NCBI RefSeq assembly: GCF_037083825.1
Contig: NZ_JBAPLU010000018.1
Location: forward strand, 1 to 64,000
From: Klenkia sesuvii
GTDB taxonomy: Bacteria; Actinomycetota; Actinomycetes; Mycobacteriales; Geodermatophilaceae
Reading direction: 5' to 3'
DNA length: 64,000 bases
Position 1 is the stretch's first letter. Every line of letters starts with the position of its first letter. The position numbers and the translations under genes are program-made. Positions 7,306 to 15,185 of the stretch are shown piece after piece. The notes beneath the pieces were generated by a model. That model had not been told where the DNA came from and did not search any database. It saw only the letters and a program-made list of their open reading frames with translations.

Positions 7306-7884
7306 GTGCACGTCCTCTTCGTCTGCACCGGCAACATCTGCCGCTCCCCGCTCGCCGAGCGGCTCACCACCGCCTTCGCCGCCGAGCTCGGCACCGACGA
7401 GCTGACCGCCGGCAGCGCGGGCACCGGCGCCCTCGTCGGCCACGGCATGGACCCCGACGCCGCGCGAGCGCTGGCCGACCTCGGGGGCGACGACGAGGGC
7501 TTCCGTGCCCGCGCCTTCACCCCCGCCCTCGCCGACGCCGCCGACCTCGTGCTCACCCTCGAGCGCGGGCACCGCTCCCTGGTGCTCGAGCGCGCCCCGC
7601 GGGCGCTGCGCCGCACGTTCACCCTGCGCGAGGCGGCCGCCGTCCTGGCCCTGCTCCGACCCGACGAGCTGCCCACCGCGACGGCGGTGCACGAACGCGG
7701 CACCCAGCTCGTCGCGGCCCTCGCCCGCCGGCGCAACGCATGGCGGGGGAGCAGCGGGGCCACCGACATCGCCGACCCCTACCGGCGCCCGGCCGACGTG
7801 CACCGCCAGGTCGCCTCCGAGATCGCCGGGGCACTGCTCCCGCTGCTCCAGGAGGTCGGCGGCCTGCGGGTGGCGCCGCACTGA
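7306..7884 (+). CDS. Low-molecular-weight protein-tyrosine phosphatase family protein (paralogue 3)
   Basis: A 192-residue protein starting MHVLFVCTGNICRSPLAERL, with the complete C-x5-R-S catalytic loop at residues 7-14 and IADPYRRP, the most classical DP(Y) general-acid loop of the three paralogues. GTG 7306 is 3 nt after the membrane zinc-ribbon stop. It lies just upstream of two polyprenyl glycosylphosphotransferases. In Gram-negative and Gram-positive polymer systems such phosphatases act on BY-kinases or on initiating sugar-phosphate transferases, so regulation of those neighbours is a reasonable inference. Confidence 0.9.
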   Translation: MHVLFVCTGNICRSPLAERLTTAFAAELGTDELTAGSAGTGALVGHGMDPDAARALADLGGDDEGFRARAFTPALADAADLVLTLERGHRSLVLERAPRALRRTFTLREAAAVLALLRPDELPTATAVHERGTQLVAALARRRNAWRGSSGATDIADPYRRPADVHRQVASEIAGALLPLLQEVGGLRVAPH

Positions 7885-7938
7885 GCAGACCCGCCGGGGT
7901 GGGGTCAACCCGGCGAAGGTGACGAGACCACCTGATCA

Positions 7939-8022
7939 GGTTGCGTCGATGTGACGAATCGTCGCCAGTACCTGTGCCGTGCGTTACAATGGGTTCAGTT
8001 CGGGACCGTCGCCCTCTAGCGT
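7939..8022 (+). promoter_or_regulatory. Upstream region of glycosylphosphotransferase 1 with elements shared with paralogue 2
   Basis: TAGCGT (8017-8022), followed by CGT, lies 76 nt before the start codon. The second paralogue has TAGGGT-CGT (9903-9908) 74 nt before its start. An AGGTTGCGT...ACGAAT element (7939 onwards) also recurs at 9861. TACAAT at 7985-7990 is a further -10 candidate. The shared pieces suggest common regulation, although the spacing between the two elements differs. Confidence 0.35.
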
Positions 8023-8098
8023 CGTCACCTGATCGGGGGAACGGACCGCGCGGCCAGCACGGGCACCGCACACCCGCGGAGCACACGGGGGAGTGCTG

Positions 8099-9577
8099 GT
8101 GCAGACGCTCGGGGCCGACACCACGACCGCCGCGACCGCCACCGCGGCGGCACCGGGCCCGTCGGCCACCGAGGCGCGCCGGTCGTGGCAGACCACCTAC
8201 GTGCGCGCCGTCGTCCTGGTCGACCTGCTGTGCGCCCTGGTCTCCGCCCTCGTCGGGTACGGCGTGCGGTTCGGCCCGGCCTCGCTGGACCACGTGCCGT
8301 TCTGGGTGGTCGTCGCCTTCCCGCTCACCTGGGTCGCCGCGATGCTGGTGGCCCGCAGCTACGAGCAGCGCTTCCTGTGGCTGGGCGCCGAGGAGTTCCG
8401 GCGGGTGTTCTTCGCCGCGATGCTCATGCTCGCCGCCGTCGGCACGGTGTCGTGGGCGTTCAAGCTCGAGCTGGCCCGCGGGTTCGTCGTCGTCGCCCTG
8501 CCGCTGGCCACCGTCTCCACCCTGCTCGCGCGGTACCTGCTGCGCTCCCGGGTGCACCGGGCCCGGTCCCGCGGCCGCTACGTGCAGACCGCCGTCCTGG
8601 TCGGGCACCGCAACGGCGTCGGCGCGCTCAAGGAGCAGATCCAGCGCGAGAAGTACCACGGCTACGCCGTGGTCGGCTGCCTGCTGCCCGGGGGGCAGCA
8701 CCTGCTCCCCGGAGCCACGTTCGACGGCGTGCCGGTCCTCGGCGGGTTCGACGACGTCGCCGACGTGGTCAACCGGCACCAGGTGGACACCGTCGCCGTG
8801 CTGCCCTGCCCCGAGTTGGACGGGCCGCGGCTGCGCCGGCTCGGGTGGGAGCTGGAGAAGACCCGGGCCGAGCTGCTGCTGGCGCCGGCGGTCACCGAGA
8901 TCGTCGGGCCGCGGGTGCGGATCCGGCCGGTGTGCGGGTTGCCGCTGCTGCACATGGAGAAGCCCGAGCTGCGCGGCGTGCGCCGGCTGGCCAAGGAGAC
9001 CACCGACCGCACGGCGTCGGCGCTGGCGCTGCTGCTCATGCTGCCCGTACTGCTGGGGGTGGCCCTGGCGATCGGCGTCTCGAGCCGGGGCGGGGTGTTC
9101 TACCGGCAGCAGCGCGTCGGCCGGGACGGCCAGGTGTTCTCGATGCTGAAGTTCCGGTCGATGGTGGCCGGCGCCGACGCGATGCAGGACGTGCTGGGTG
9201 CGGCCAACGACGGCAACGGGGTGCTCTACAAGTCCAAGGCCGACCCGCGCGTGACCCGCATCGGCCGGGTGCTGCGGCGCTACTCGTTGGACGAGCTGCC
9301 GCAGTTGCTGAACGTGGTGCGGGGGGACATGTCGTTGGTCGGCCCGCGGCCGCCGCTGCCCACCGAGGTGGAGCGGTACGGGTTCGACATGCACCGGCGG
9401 TTCCTGGTGAAGCCCGGCATCACGGGGCTCTGGCAGATCAGCGGCCGGTCTGATCTGTCGTGGGACGACTCGGTGCGCATCGACGTGCGGTACGTGGAGA
9501 ACTGGTCGCTGACGTTCGACTTCATGATCCTGTGGAAGACCCTCGGCGCCGTCCTGCGCGGCTCCGGCGCGTACTGA
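8099..9577 (+). CDS. Polyprenyl glycosylphosphotransferase 1 (WbaP/CpsE-type, initiating sugar-phosphate transferase)
   Basis: About 492 residues. Four N-terminal membrane helices (about 30-150), a CoA-binding-like Rossmann domain (about 165-290), one more membrane helix (about 315-340) and the catalytic bacterial sugar transferase domain (FSMLKFRSM, LRRYSLDELPQLLNVVRGDM, VGPRPPLP, KPGITGLWQISGRS). It transfers a sugar-1-phosphate from a nucleotide sugar to undecaprenyl phosphate, the first committed step of exopolysaccharide or capsule repeat synthesis. GTG 8099 is chosen because GGGGGAG is 6 nt upstream; GTG 8093 is also possible. It is highly similar to the next gene but one, 9983. Confidence 0.93.
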   Translation: MQTLGADTTTAATATAAAPGPSATEARRSWQTTYVRAVVLVDLLCALVSALVGYGVRFGPASLDHVPFWVVVAFPLTWVAAMLVARSYEQRFLWLGAEEFRRVFFAAMLMLAAVGTVSWAFKLELARGFVVVALPLATVSTLLARYLLRSRVHRARSRGRYVQTAVLVGHRNGVGALKEQIQREKYHGYAVVGCLLPGGQHLLPGATFDGVPVLGGFDDVADVVNRHQVDTVAVLPCPELDGPRLRRLGWELEKTRAELLLAPAVTEIVGPRVRIRPVCGLPLLHMEKPELRGVRRLAKETTDRTASALALLLMLPVLLGVALAIGVSSRGGVFYRQQRVGRDGQVFSMLKFRSMVAGADAMQDVLGAANDGNGVLYKSKADPRVTRIGRVLRRYSLDELPQLLNVVRGDMSLVGPRPPLPTEVERYGFDMHRRFLVKPGITGLWQISGRSDLSWDDSVRIDVRYVENWSLTFDFMILWKTLGAVLRGSGAY

Positions 9578-9608
9578 TCCCGCCCCCGACCCGCTCATCC
9601 GGGGGATC
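9576..9608 (+). terminator. Possible hairpin after glycosylphosphotransferase 1
   Basis: GATCC.. overlapping the stop codon pairs with GGGGGATC at 9601-9608, with a C-rich left arm and one bulge. There is no T-run, as usual for actinobacterial terminators. Confidence 0.35.
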
Positions 9609-9641
9609 AAGCTCGGGGTCGGCGGTGTCGATGAACCCGGC

Positions 9642-9803
9642 GTGGTCATCGCCCTCATGGTCGGCTGGTTCGTCGCCGGTCTGCTGCTCGCCCTCTTCGT
9701 CGGCGCCGCCGTGCGCATCGCCGAGGCCCGGGGCGCCTGGCGCCTGCCGGTCGCCCCGCTCGCGGGCGATGTCCCCTGCGCGGGGGACGTCACGCGGGTC
9801 TGA
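9642..9803 (+). CDS. Possible small membrane protein (53 aa)
   Basis: A short frame from GTG 9642 (or ATG 9657) to TGA 9801-9803 encodes one strongly hydrophobic helix (VGWFVAGLLLALFVGAAV) followed by a short Arg/Ala/Pro tail. It lies in the 405-bp gap between the two glycosylphosphotransferases. No Shine-Dalgarno sequence is evident and no family is recognised. The helix is the only argument for a real gene. Confidence 0.35.
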   Translation: MVIALMVGWFVAGLLLALFVGAAVRIAEARGAWRLPVAPLAGDVPCAGDVTRV

Positions 9804-9982
9804 CCTGCACCCTCGGTCCAGGATTGGTGACTTCTCGTAGCGGCACGAGCAGGGCGGGACAGGTTGCGTACAACGAATGCGATACCCCGCAGTTCCGACT
9901 CCTAGGGTCGTGCGCGGATCTGGCACGGGGGCTGGGTCCGACTCGTCCGACCTGCCCCCGTCACGGCCACGACGGGGGATGC
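9804..9982 (+). promoter_or_regulatory. Promoter region of glycosylphosphotransferase 2
   Basis: AGGTTGCGT-aca-ACGAAT begins at 9861 and a CAGTTC..TAGGGTCGT block (-10 at 9903-9908) follows; both echo the region before paralogue 1. The segment is otherwise free of recognisable genes. Confidence 0.4.
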
Positions 9983-11464
9983 ATGACGGGGACGGTCGCG
10001 CCGCAGCACGGCGACCGCGGACTGTTCACCACCGCGCGGCTGCGCGGCCCGGGCACCGAGGCCCGCCGCACCTGGCAGACCACCTACGTGCGCCGCGTCG
10101 TCGTCGCCGACCTCCTGTGCGCGCTGGTGGCCGCCGTCGTCGGCTACACCGTGCGCTTCGGCCCGGGCTCGTACGAGCACGTGCCGTTCTGGATCGCGCT
10201 CGTCCTTCCCATCGCGTGGGTCGGCGCGATGCTGGTGGCCCGCAGCTACGAGCAGCGCTTCCTGTGGCTGGGTGCCGAGGAGTTCCGCCGGGTGTTCTTC
10301 GCCGCCACCCTCATGCTCGCCGCCGTCGGCACCGTGTCGTGGGCGTTCAAGCTCGACCTGGCTCGCGGGTTCGTCGTCGTCGCCCTGCCGCTGGCCACCG
10401 TCTCCACCCTGCTCGTGCGCTACCTGCTGCGGGCGCGGCTGCACCGCGCCCGCGGACGCGGGCTGCACCTGCAGACCGCCGTGCTCGTCGGGCACCGCAA
10501 CGGCGTGGCCGCCCTGAAGGAGCAGATCGAGCGGGAGAGGTACCACGGCTACGCCGTGGTCGGGTGCCTGCTGCCCGGCGGCCACGACCTCCCGCCGCAG
10601 AGCCTGTTCGCCGGGGTGCCCGTGCTCGGCGGGCTCGACGACGTCGCCGCCGTCGTCCGCCGGTTCGAGGTGGACACCATCGCCGTGCTGCCCTGCCCCG
10701 AGCTGGACGGGTCGCGGTTACGCCGGTTGGGCTGGGAGCTGGAGAAGACCCGGGCGGAGCTGTTGCTGGCGCCGGCGGTGACCGAGATCGTGGGGCCGCG
10801 GGTGCGGATCCGGCCGGTGTGCGGGTTGCCGCTGCTGCACATGGAGAAACCCGAGCTGCGCGGCATCCGCCGGCTGGCCAAGGAGACCACCGACCGCACG
10901 GCGTCGGCGCTGGCGCTGCTGCTCATGCTGCCGGTGCTGCTCACCCTCGCCGCCGCCGTCGGGCTCACCAGCCGCGGCGGGGTCTTCTTCCGGCAGGAGC
11001 GCGTCGGCCGGGACGGCCAGACCTTCTCCATGCTGAAGTTCCGCTCCATGGTCGCCGGCGCCGACCGGATGGCCGACCACCTCGCCGGGGACAACGACGG
11101 CAACGGCGTCCTGTTCAAGCAGCGCACCGACCCCCGCGTGACCCGCATCGGCAAGGTGCTGCGCCGCTACTCCCTCGACGAGCTGCCCCAGTTGCTGAAC
11201 GTGGTGCGGGGGGACATGTCGCTGGTCGGCCCGCGGCCGCCGCTGCCCACCGAGGTGGAGCGGTACGGGTTCGACATGCACCGGCGGTTCCTGGTGAAGC
11301 CGGGGATCACGGGACTCTGGCAGATCTCGGGTCGGTCGGACCTGTCGTGGGACGACTCGGTGCGCATCGACGTCCGGTACGTGGAGAACTGGTCGCTGAC
11401 CTTCGACTTCATGATCCTGTGGAAGACCCTCGGCGCCGTCCTCCGCGGCTCGGGCGCCTACTGA
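9983..11464 (+). CDS. Polyprenyl glycosylphosphotransferase 2, tandem paralogue
   Basis: A 493-residue protein with the same layout as the product of 8099: four N-terminal helices, Rossmann domain, one helix and sugar transferase domain (LRRYSLDELPQLL, VGPRPPLP, KPGITGLWQISGRS). ATG 9983 follows GACGGGGG. The N-terminal 30 residues differ, while the central and C-terminal parts are almost identical in protein and in long DNA stretches, with an island of divergence around the segment after KFRSMVAGAD (9178-9240 versus 11068-11130). It may start a different repeat unit or act as a backup. Confidence 0.92.
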   Translation: MTGTVAPQHGDRGLFTTARLRGPGTEARRTWQTTYVRRVVVADLLCALVAAVVGYTVRFGPGSYEHVPFWIALVLPIAWVGAMLVARSYEQRFLWLGAEEFRRVFFAATLMLAAVGTVSWAFKLDLARGFVVVALPLATVSTLLVRYLLRARLHRARGRGLHLQTAVLVGHRNGVAALKEQIERERYHGYAVVGCLLPGGHDLPPQSLFAGVPVLGGLDDVAAVVRRFEVDTIAVLPCPELDGSRLRRLGWELEKTRAELLLAPAVTEIVGPRVRIRPVCGLPLLHMEKPELRGIRRLAKETTDRTASALALLLMLPVLLTLAAAVGLTSRGGVFFRQERVGRDGQTFSMLKFRSMVAGADRMADHLAGDNDGNGVLFKQRTDPRVTRIGKVLRRYSLDELPQLLNVVRGDMSLVGPRPPLPTEVERYGFDMHRRFLVKPGITGLWQISGRSDLSWDDSVRIDVRYVENWSLTFDFMILWKTLGAVLRGSGAY

Positions 11465-11594
11465 CGCCACCCGTGGGGCCCGTGGTGCTCCGGAACGAGG
11501 AAGGCCGCCCGGGACGGTGCCGTTCCGGTTGCTGCCCGCCGATGGGACGCACGACCCCGCCGAAGAAGCCGGCGGCGTGCGAAGGAGAACCCCT

Positions 11595-13016
11595 GTGGCG
11601 CTGTCGCGTCCCCGCACCACCCGCCGCGTGCTCCGCGGCTCCGCCCTCGGCCTCGGCCTGCTCGTCGCCGGCGGCGTCGCCGCCCCGGCCGCGCTGGCGA
11701 TGGAGGACCCCACCGTCGACCCCGCCGCCGGGACACCCGAGGAGCTGTCACCGGCCCCGGCCCCGCTCCAGGCCGTGCCCGCCGCCGCCGACGGCCACGA
11801 GTACGCCGCACCGCTGAGCGGCGGGTTCGGCACGGGCAAGGACTTCGAGGTCCAGGTGGGCGCCCACGGCCCGGTGCCCCGCGACCTCGACCTCTCCGGC
11901 GCCGTCTTCCGGGCCACCCCCACCCCGAGCACCGGCGTGCTCTACGAGTGCACCACCGGCACGCAGGGCGCCTGCTCGTTCCGCTCCACCAGCGGCGGGT
12001 ACCCCCGGTTCGCCACCGCTGTGCAGTCCAACGCCTTCCTGCCGGCGGGTGACTACGTGCTCACACAGGTGTCGGCCTCGGCGGGGCTGGCCCGCAACCC
12101 GGGATCGGCCACCTTCACGGTCTGCACCTCCCCGGGCTGCGGCCCCTGGGGCGGGACGACCGTGCCGGTCGGCGTCGACTCGCTGTTCCGCACCTCCCTG
12201 GTCACCACCGTCACCGACTCCGCCACCGGCGCGCCGGTCGCCTGCGCGGGCTTCGAGCTCAGCGGGCCCGACTACCCGCACGACGACGTCCGCGCCCCCG
12301 AGGTCACCTCCGGCGGCGAGGTGCCGGCCGAGTGCGCACCGGCCGCCCCGCCGGCACCCGAGACCACCGCGCCCGAGACCACCGCGCCCGAGACCACCGC
12401 GCCCGAGACCAGCACGCCCGAGACGTCGACCCCGACGACCACCCCCGCCGACGAAAGCTCGCCCAGCTCCTCGGCGCCCGCCACCGACGACGCGACGAGC
12501 ACCGACCCCGAGGCGGTCGTGCCGCTGGGCTTCGCGCGCGGGGACGACGTCGCCCTCGGCTCCGGGGTCAGCGACGCCGCGGGCCGCATCACCTTCACCG
12601 GGTTCTTCCTGCCGGCCGAGGGCTACCTGCTCACCCCCACCACCATGCCGGCCGGCTACACCCCCGACCCGGCCGGCGCCTTCGGCGTGGTCACCACCCC
12701 CCAGGAGGCCGCCGCGCGGACCCCGGCGGGCGTCGCGCGCACGGTGACCAACCCGCTGGCCGCCGGCAGCGCGCCCCCCACCACCACGCCGGACGTCGCC
12801 GGCGCCGCGCCGTCGGGCCCGCCGTCCGACTCACCGGCGCCCGCCGCCCCGGCCACGCCGTCGGCGGCCTCCCCGGCAACCACCGGTGCCGCACTGGCCG
12901 CCACCGGCTCGCCGGTGGTCCCGATGCTGCTGGTCGGCACCGGCCTGGTCGCCCTCGGCGGCGGTGCGCTGGCCATGGGCACCCTCGCGCGGCGCCGTGC
13001 CCACCAGCGGGTCTGA
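11595..13016 (+). CDS. Cell-surface protein with LAXTG class E sortase signal
   Basis: A 473-residue exported protein. GTG 11595 has AAGGAGA 6 nt upstream; the signal peptide (about 1-38) ends after ALA. The ectodomain has cysteine-containing beta-rich segments (YECTTGTQGACSF, TVCTSPGCGPWG) and later prealbumin-like stretches, joined by a low-complexity linker of ETTAP repeats (12360-12420) and an acidic Ser/Thr region. The C-terminus has LAATG, a hydrophobic helix and RRRAHQ, the sorting signal read by class E sortases of high-G+C actinobacteria. It could display or contact the polymer made by the locus. No sortase gene is in the window. Confidence 0.75.
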   Translation: MALSRPRTTRRVLRGSALGLGLLVAGGVAAPAALAMEDPTVDPAAGTPEELSPAPAPLQAVPAAADGHEYAAPLSGGFGTGKDFEVQVGAHGPVPRDLDLSGAVFRATPTPSTGVLYECTTGTQGACSFRSTSGGYPRFATAVQSNAFLPAGDYVLTQVSASAGLARNPGSATFTVCTSPGCGPWGGTTVPVGVDSLFRTSLVTTVTDSATGAPVACAGFELSGPDYPHDDVRAPEVTSGGEVPAECAPAAPPAPETTAPETTAPETTAPETSTPETSTPTTTPADESSPSSSAPATDDATSTDPEAVVPLGFARGDDVALGSGVSDAAGRITFTGFFLPAEGYLLTPTTMPAGYTPDPAGAFGVVTTPQEAAARTPAGVARTVTNPLAAGSAPPTTTPDVAGAAPSGPPSDSPAPAAPATPSAASPATTGAALAATGSPVVPMLLVGTGLVALGGGALAMGTLARRRAHQRV

Positions 13017-13608
13017 GCCCCGCGGCTGGTGGGCCCGGTACCGCCACCCGGTGGCCCCGGGCGCACCGGCCCGGGCCACGCTGACCGGCGTCGACACCGA
13101 CCAGTACCCCTTCGGCAGCGTCGTCGACCAGCCCGACGGGCGCCGCCCGCCGTCCTGGACGCTCTCGGTGACCCACGACGAGGACGGCGGCCGGGTGCAC
13201 GAGGTGCTGGTCAACGTCCCCGGCGTCCCCCTGCTGTGGTTCGTCGAGGTGGCCGAGCCCGACGCGGAGACCCTCCTCGCGTTCTCCGACGCCCGGTACC
13301 CGCACGGCGCCGTGCTGACCGCGACCGACGCCCGGGCCGGCGGCGTGCGCGGCGAGCAGCAGGTGGCCGCCGTCCGGTGGTGGACCGCCACCGGGCTGGT
13401 GCACCAGATCTACGTCGCCCCGCAGCACCGCCGCCGGGGCGTCGCCACCGCACTCGCCACGGCCGCCTTCGGCGTGCAGGCCGCCCGCGGCCGGCCGCTC
13501 CTGCACGGCGACGGACGGCGCACCGACGACGGCGAGGCCTGGCGGGTCGGGCTCACCGCCGGCCAGCAGCACTGGTTCGCACCGTGGTCGCAGAGGTTGC
13601 CTCGATGA
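12997..13608 (+). CDS. GNAT family N-acetyltransferase
   Basis: About 203 residues from GTG 12997, overlapping the end of the LAXTG gene by 20 nt. The C-terminal half carries the GNAT core: VHQIYVAPQHRRRGVATALA includes the acetyl-CoA binding motif R-R-x-G-x-A, followed by a helix and GRPLLHGDG. The N-terminal half is less typical. Substrate is unknown; linkage to the surface protein suggests co-expression only. The exact start is uncertain since the frame is open further upstream. Confidence 0.7.
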   Translation: MPTSGSEPRGWWARYRHPVAPGAPARATLTGVDTDQYPFGSVVDQPDGRRPPSWTLSVTHDEDGGRVHEVLVNVPGVPLLWFVEVAEPDAETLLAFSDARYPHGAVLTATDARAGGVRGEQQVAAVRWWTATGLVHQIYVAPQHRRRGVATALATAAFGVQAARGRPLLHGDGRRTDDGEAWRVGLTAGQQHWFAPWSQRLPR

Positions 13609-13618
13609 CCCCGGAGGG

Positions 13619-13825
13619 ATGACTCGACTCCACTTCCCGGTCGCCGCTGCCGACTACACCACCACCATGGACACCACCGCCGTCACCCTCATCCCGGCCC
13701 TGCTCGCGCCGCCGGCCGGCGCCTGCGCGGCGTTCCCCGCGCACGGGCGCACCGCTGTGTCCGCTCTCACGGCCGGGTTGCTGGTCCGTGCGGTCCCGAC
13801 CCCCCGGGCGCGCGCCGCCGCCTGA
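13619..13825 (+). CDS. Doubtful small hypothetical protein
   Basis: A 68-codon frame from ATG 13619 (or ATG 13667). GGAGGG abuts the first ATG, too close to act as a normal ribosome binding site. The product is Ala/Thr/Pro-rich with a weak hydrophobic stretch and no known motif. It fills the 257-bp gap before ugd and may be chance. Confidence 0.2.
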   Translation: MTRLHFPVAAADYTTTMDTTAVTLIPALLAPPAGACAAFPAHGRTAVSALTAGLLVRAVPTPRARAAA

Positions 13826-13865
13826 CAGGATCACCCCCGTCCGGTTCGTCGGCGGCGGGGGTTCC

Positions 13866-15185
13866 ATGAAGATCTCGGTGATCGGGTGCGGCTACCTGGG
13901 TGCGGTGCACGCCGCGTCCATGGCCCAGCTGGGGCACGACGTGGTCGGCATCGAGGTCGACGTCGCCAAGGCCGAGCTGCTGGCCTCGGGGCGCACCCCC
14001 TTCCACGAACCCGGCTTCGACGAGCTGCTGACCGACTCGCTGGCGTCGGGCCGGTTGCGGTTCTCCGCGACGATGGCCGACGCGGCCGGGTCGCAGGTGC
14101 ACTTCGTGTGCGTGGGGACGCCGCAGAAGCGCGGGGAGTACGCCGCCGACCTGCGGTACGTGGAGTCGGCGACGGAGTCGCTGCTGGAGGTGCTGGCGCC
14201 GGGTGAGCTGGTGGTCGGCAAGTCCACCGTCCCGGTGGGGACGGCGGCGCGGCTGGCCGAGCTGGTGACCGGGAAGGTGCCCGGGGCGCTGCTGGCGTGG
14301 AACCCGGAGTTCCTGCGCGAGGGCTTCGCGGTGCAGGACACGCTGCACCCCGACCGGCTGGTCTACGGCCTGCCCGCGGGCGCGGACGGGGAGACCGCCC
14401 GGGCGCTGCTGGACGAGGTGTACGCCTCGATCGTGGCCGACGGCACCCCGCAGGTGGTGACCGACTACGCCACCGCCGAGATGGTGAAGACGGCGGCGAA
14501 CTCGTTCCTGGCCACCAAGATCTCCTTCATCAACGCGATGGCCGAGCTGTGCGAGGCCACCGGCGCCGACGTGAAGCAGCTGGCCGACGCGATCGGCTAC
14601 GACGACCGCATCGGGCGCAAGTTCCTCAACGCCGGTCTCGGGTTCGGTGGGGGTTGCCTGCCTAAGGACATCCGGGCGTTCATGGCCCGGGCCGGGGAGC
14701 TGGGTGCCGACCAGGCGCTGACGTTCCTGCGCGAGGTCGACAACATCAACATGCGGCGCCGCATCCGCATGGTCGAGCTGGCCCGCGAGGTCTGCGACGG
14801 CTCCCTGCTGGGCAAGCGGATCGCCGTGCTGGGGGCGGCGTTCAAGCCCGACTCCGACGACATCCGCGACTCCCCGGCGCTCAACGTCGCCGCCCAGCTG
14901 CAGCTGCAGGGCGCCACCGTGCGGGTCACCGACCCGGCGGCGGGGGACAACATCCGCCGGTCCTGGCCGCAGCTGGACGTCGTGGACACCGCGGAGGAGG
15001 CCGCGCACCGCGCCGACGCCGTCCTGGTGCTGACGGAGTGGAAGCAGTTCCGCGAGCTGGACCCGGTCGCCTTCGGGGACGTCGTCGCGCGCAAGGCCGT
15101 GCTCGACGGCCGGCAGGCCCTCGACCGCGATGCGTGGGTCGCCGCCGGCTGGTCCTACCGCGCCCTGGGGCGACGCGCCGGCTGA
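13866..15185 (+). CDS. ugd: UDP-glucose 6-dehydrogenase
   Basis: A 439-residue cytosolic enzyme oxidising UDP-glucose to UDP-glucuronate with two NAD+. The N-terminal Rossmann fold begins MKISVIGCGYLGAVHA (GxGYxG). The central domain has EFLREG and the catalytic cysteine in GFGGGCLPKD. The C-terminal domain contains GAAFKPDSDDIRDSPA. ATG 13866 follows GGCGGGGG. Its product is a precursor for acidic polysaccharide, which fits the surrounding glycan genes. It meets LCP protein 2 tail to tail with no spacer. Confidence 0.95.
   Translation: MKISVIGCGYLGAVHAASMAQLGHDVVGIEVDVAKAELLASGRTPFHEPGFDELLTDSLASGRLRFSATMADAAGSQVHFVCVGTPQKRGEYAADLRYVESATESLLEVLAPGELVVGKSTVPVGTAARLAELVTGKVPGALLAWNPEFLREGFAVQDTLHPDRLVYGLPAGADGETARALLDEVYASIVADGTPQVVTDYATAEMVKTAANSFLATKISFINAMAELCEATGADVKQLADAIGYDDRIGRKFLNAGLGFGGGCLPKDIRAFMARAGELGADQALTFLREVDNINMRRRIRMVELAREVCDGSLLGKRIAVLGAAFKPDSDDIRDSPALNVAAQLQLQGATVRVTDPAAGDNIRRSWPQLDVVDTAEEAAHRADAVLVLTEWKQFRELDPVAFGDVVARKAVLDGRQALDRDAWVAAGWSYRALGRRAG

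Noticed and set aside
6765..7769. Long upstream extension of the zinc-ribbon frame on the minus strand
   Set aside because: It would overlap the zinc-ribbon membrane protein and phosphatase 3 antisense. The conserved part begins at GTG 6764.
8099..11464. Tandem transferases as an assembly artefact
   Set aside because: The copies differ in N-terminus, an internal island and the intergenic sequence, so they are true paralogues and not a duplicated contig segment.
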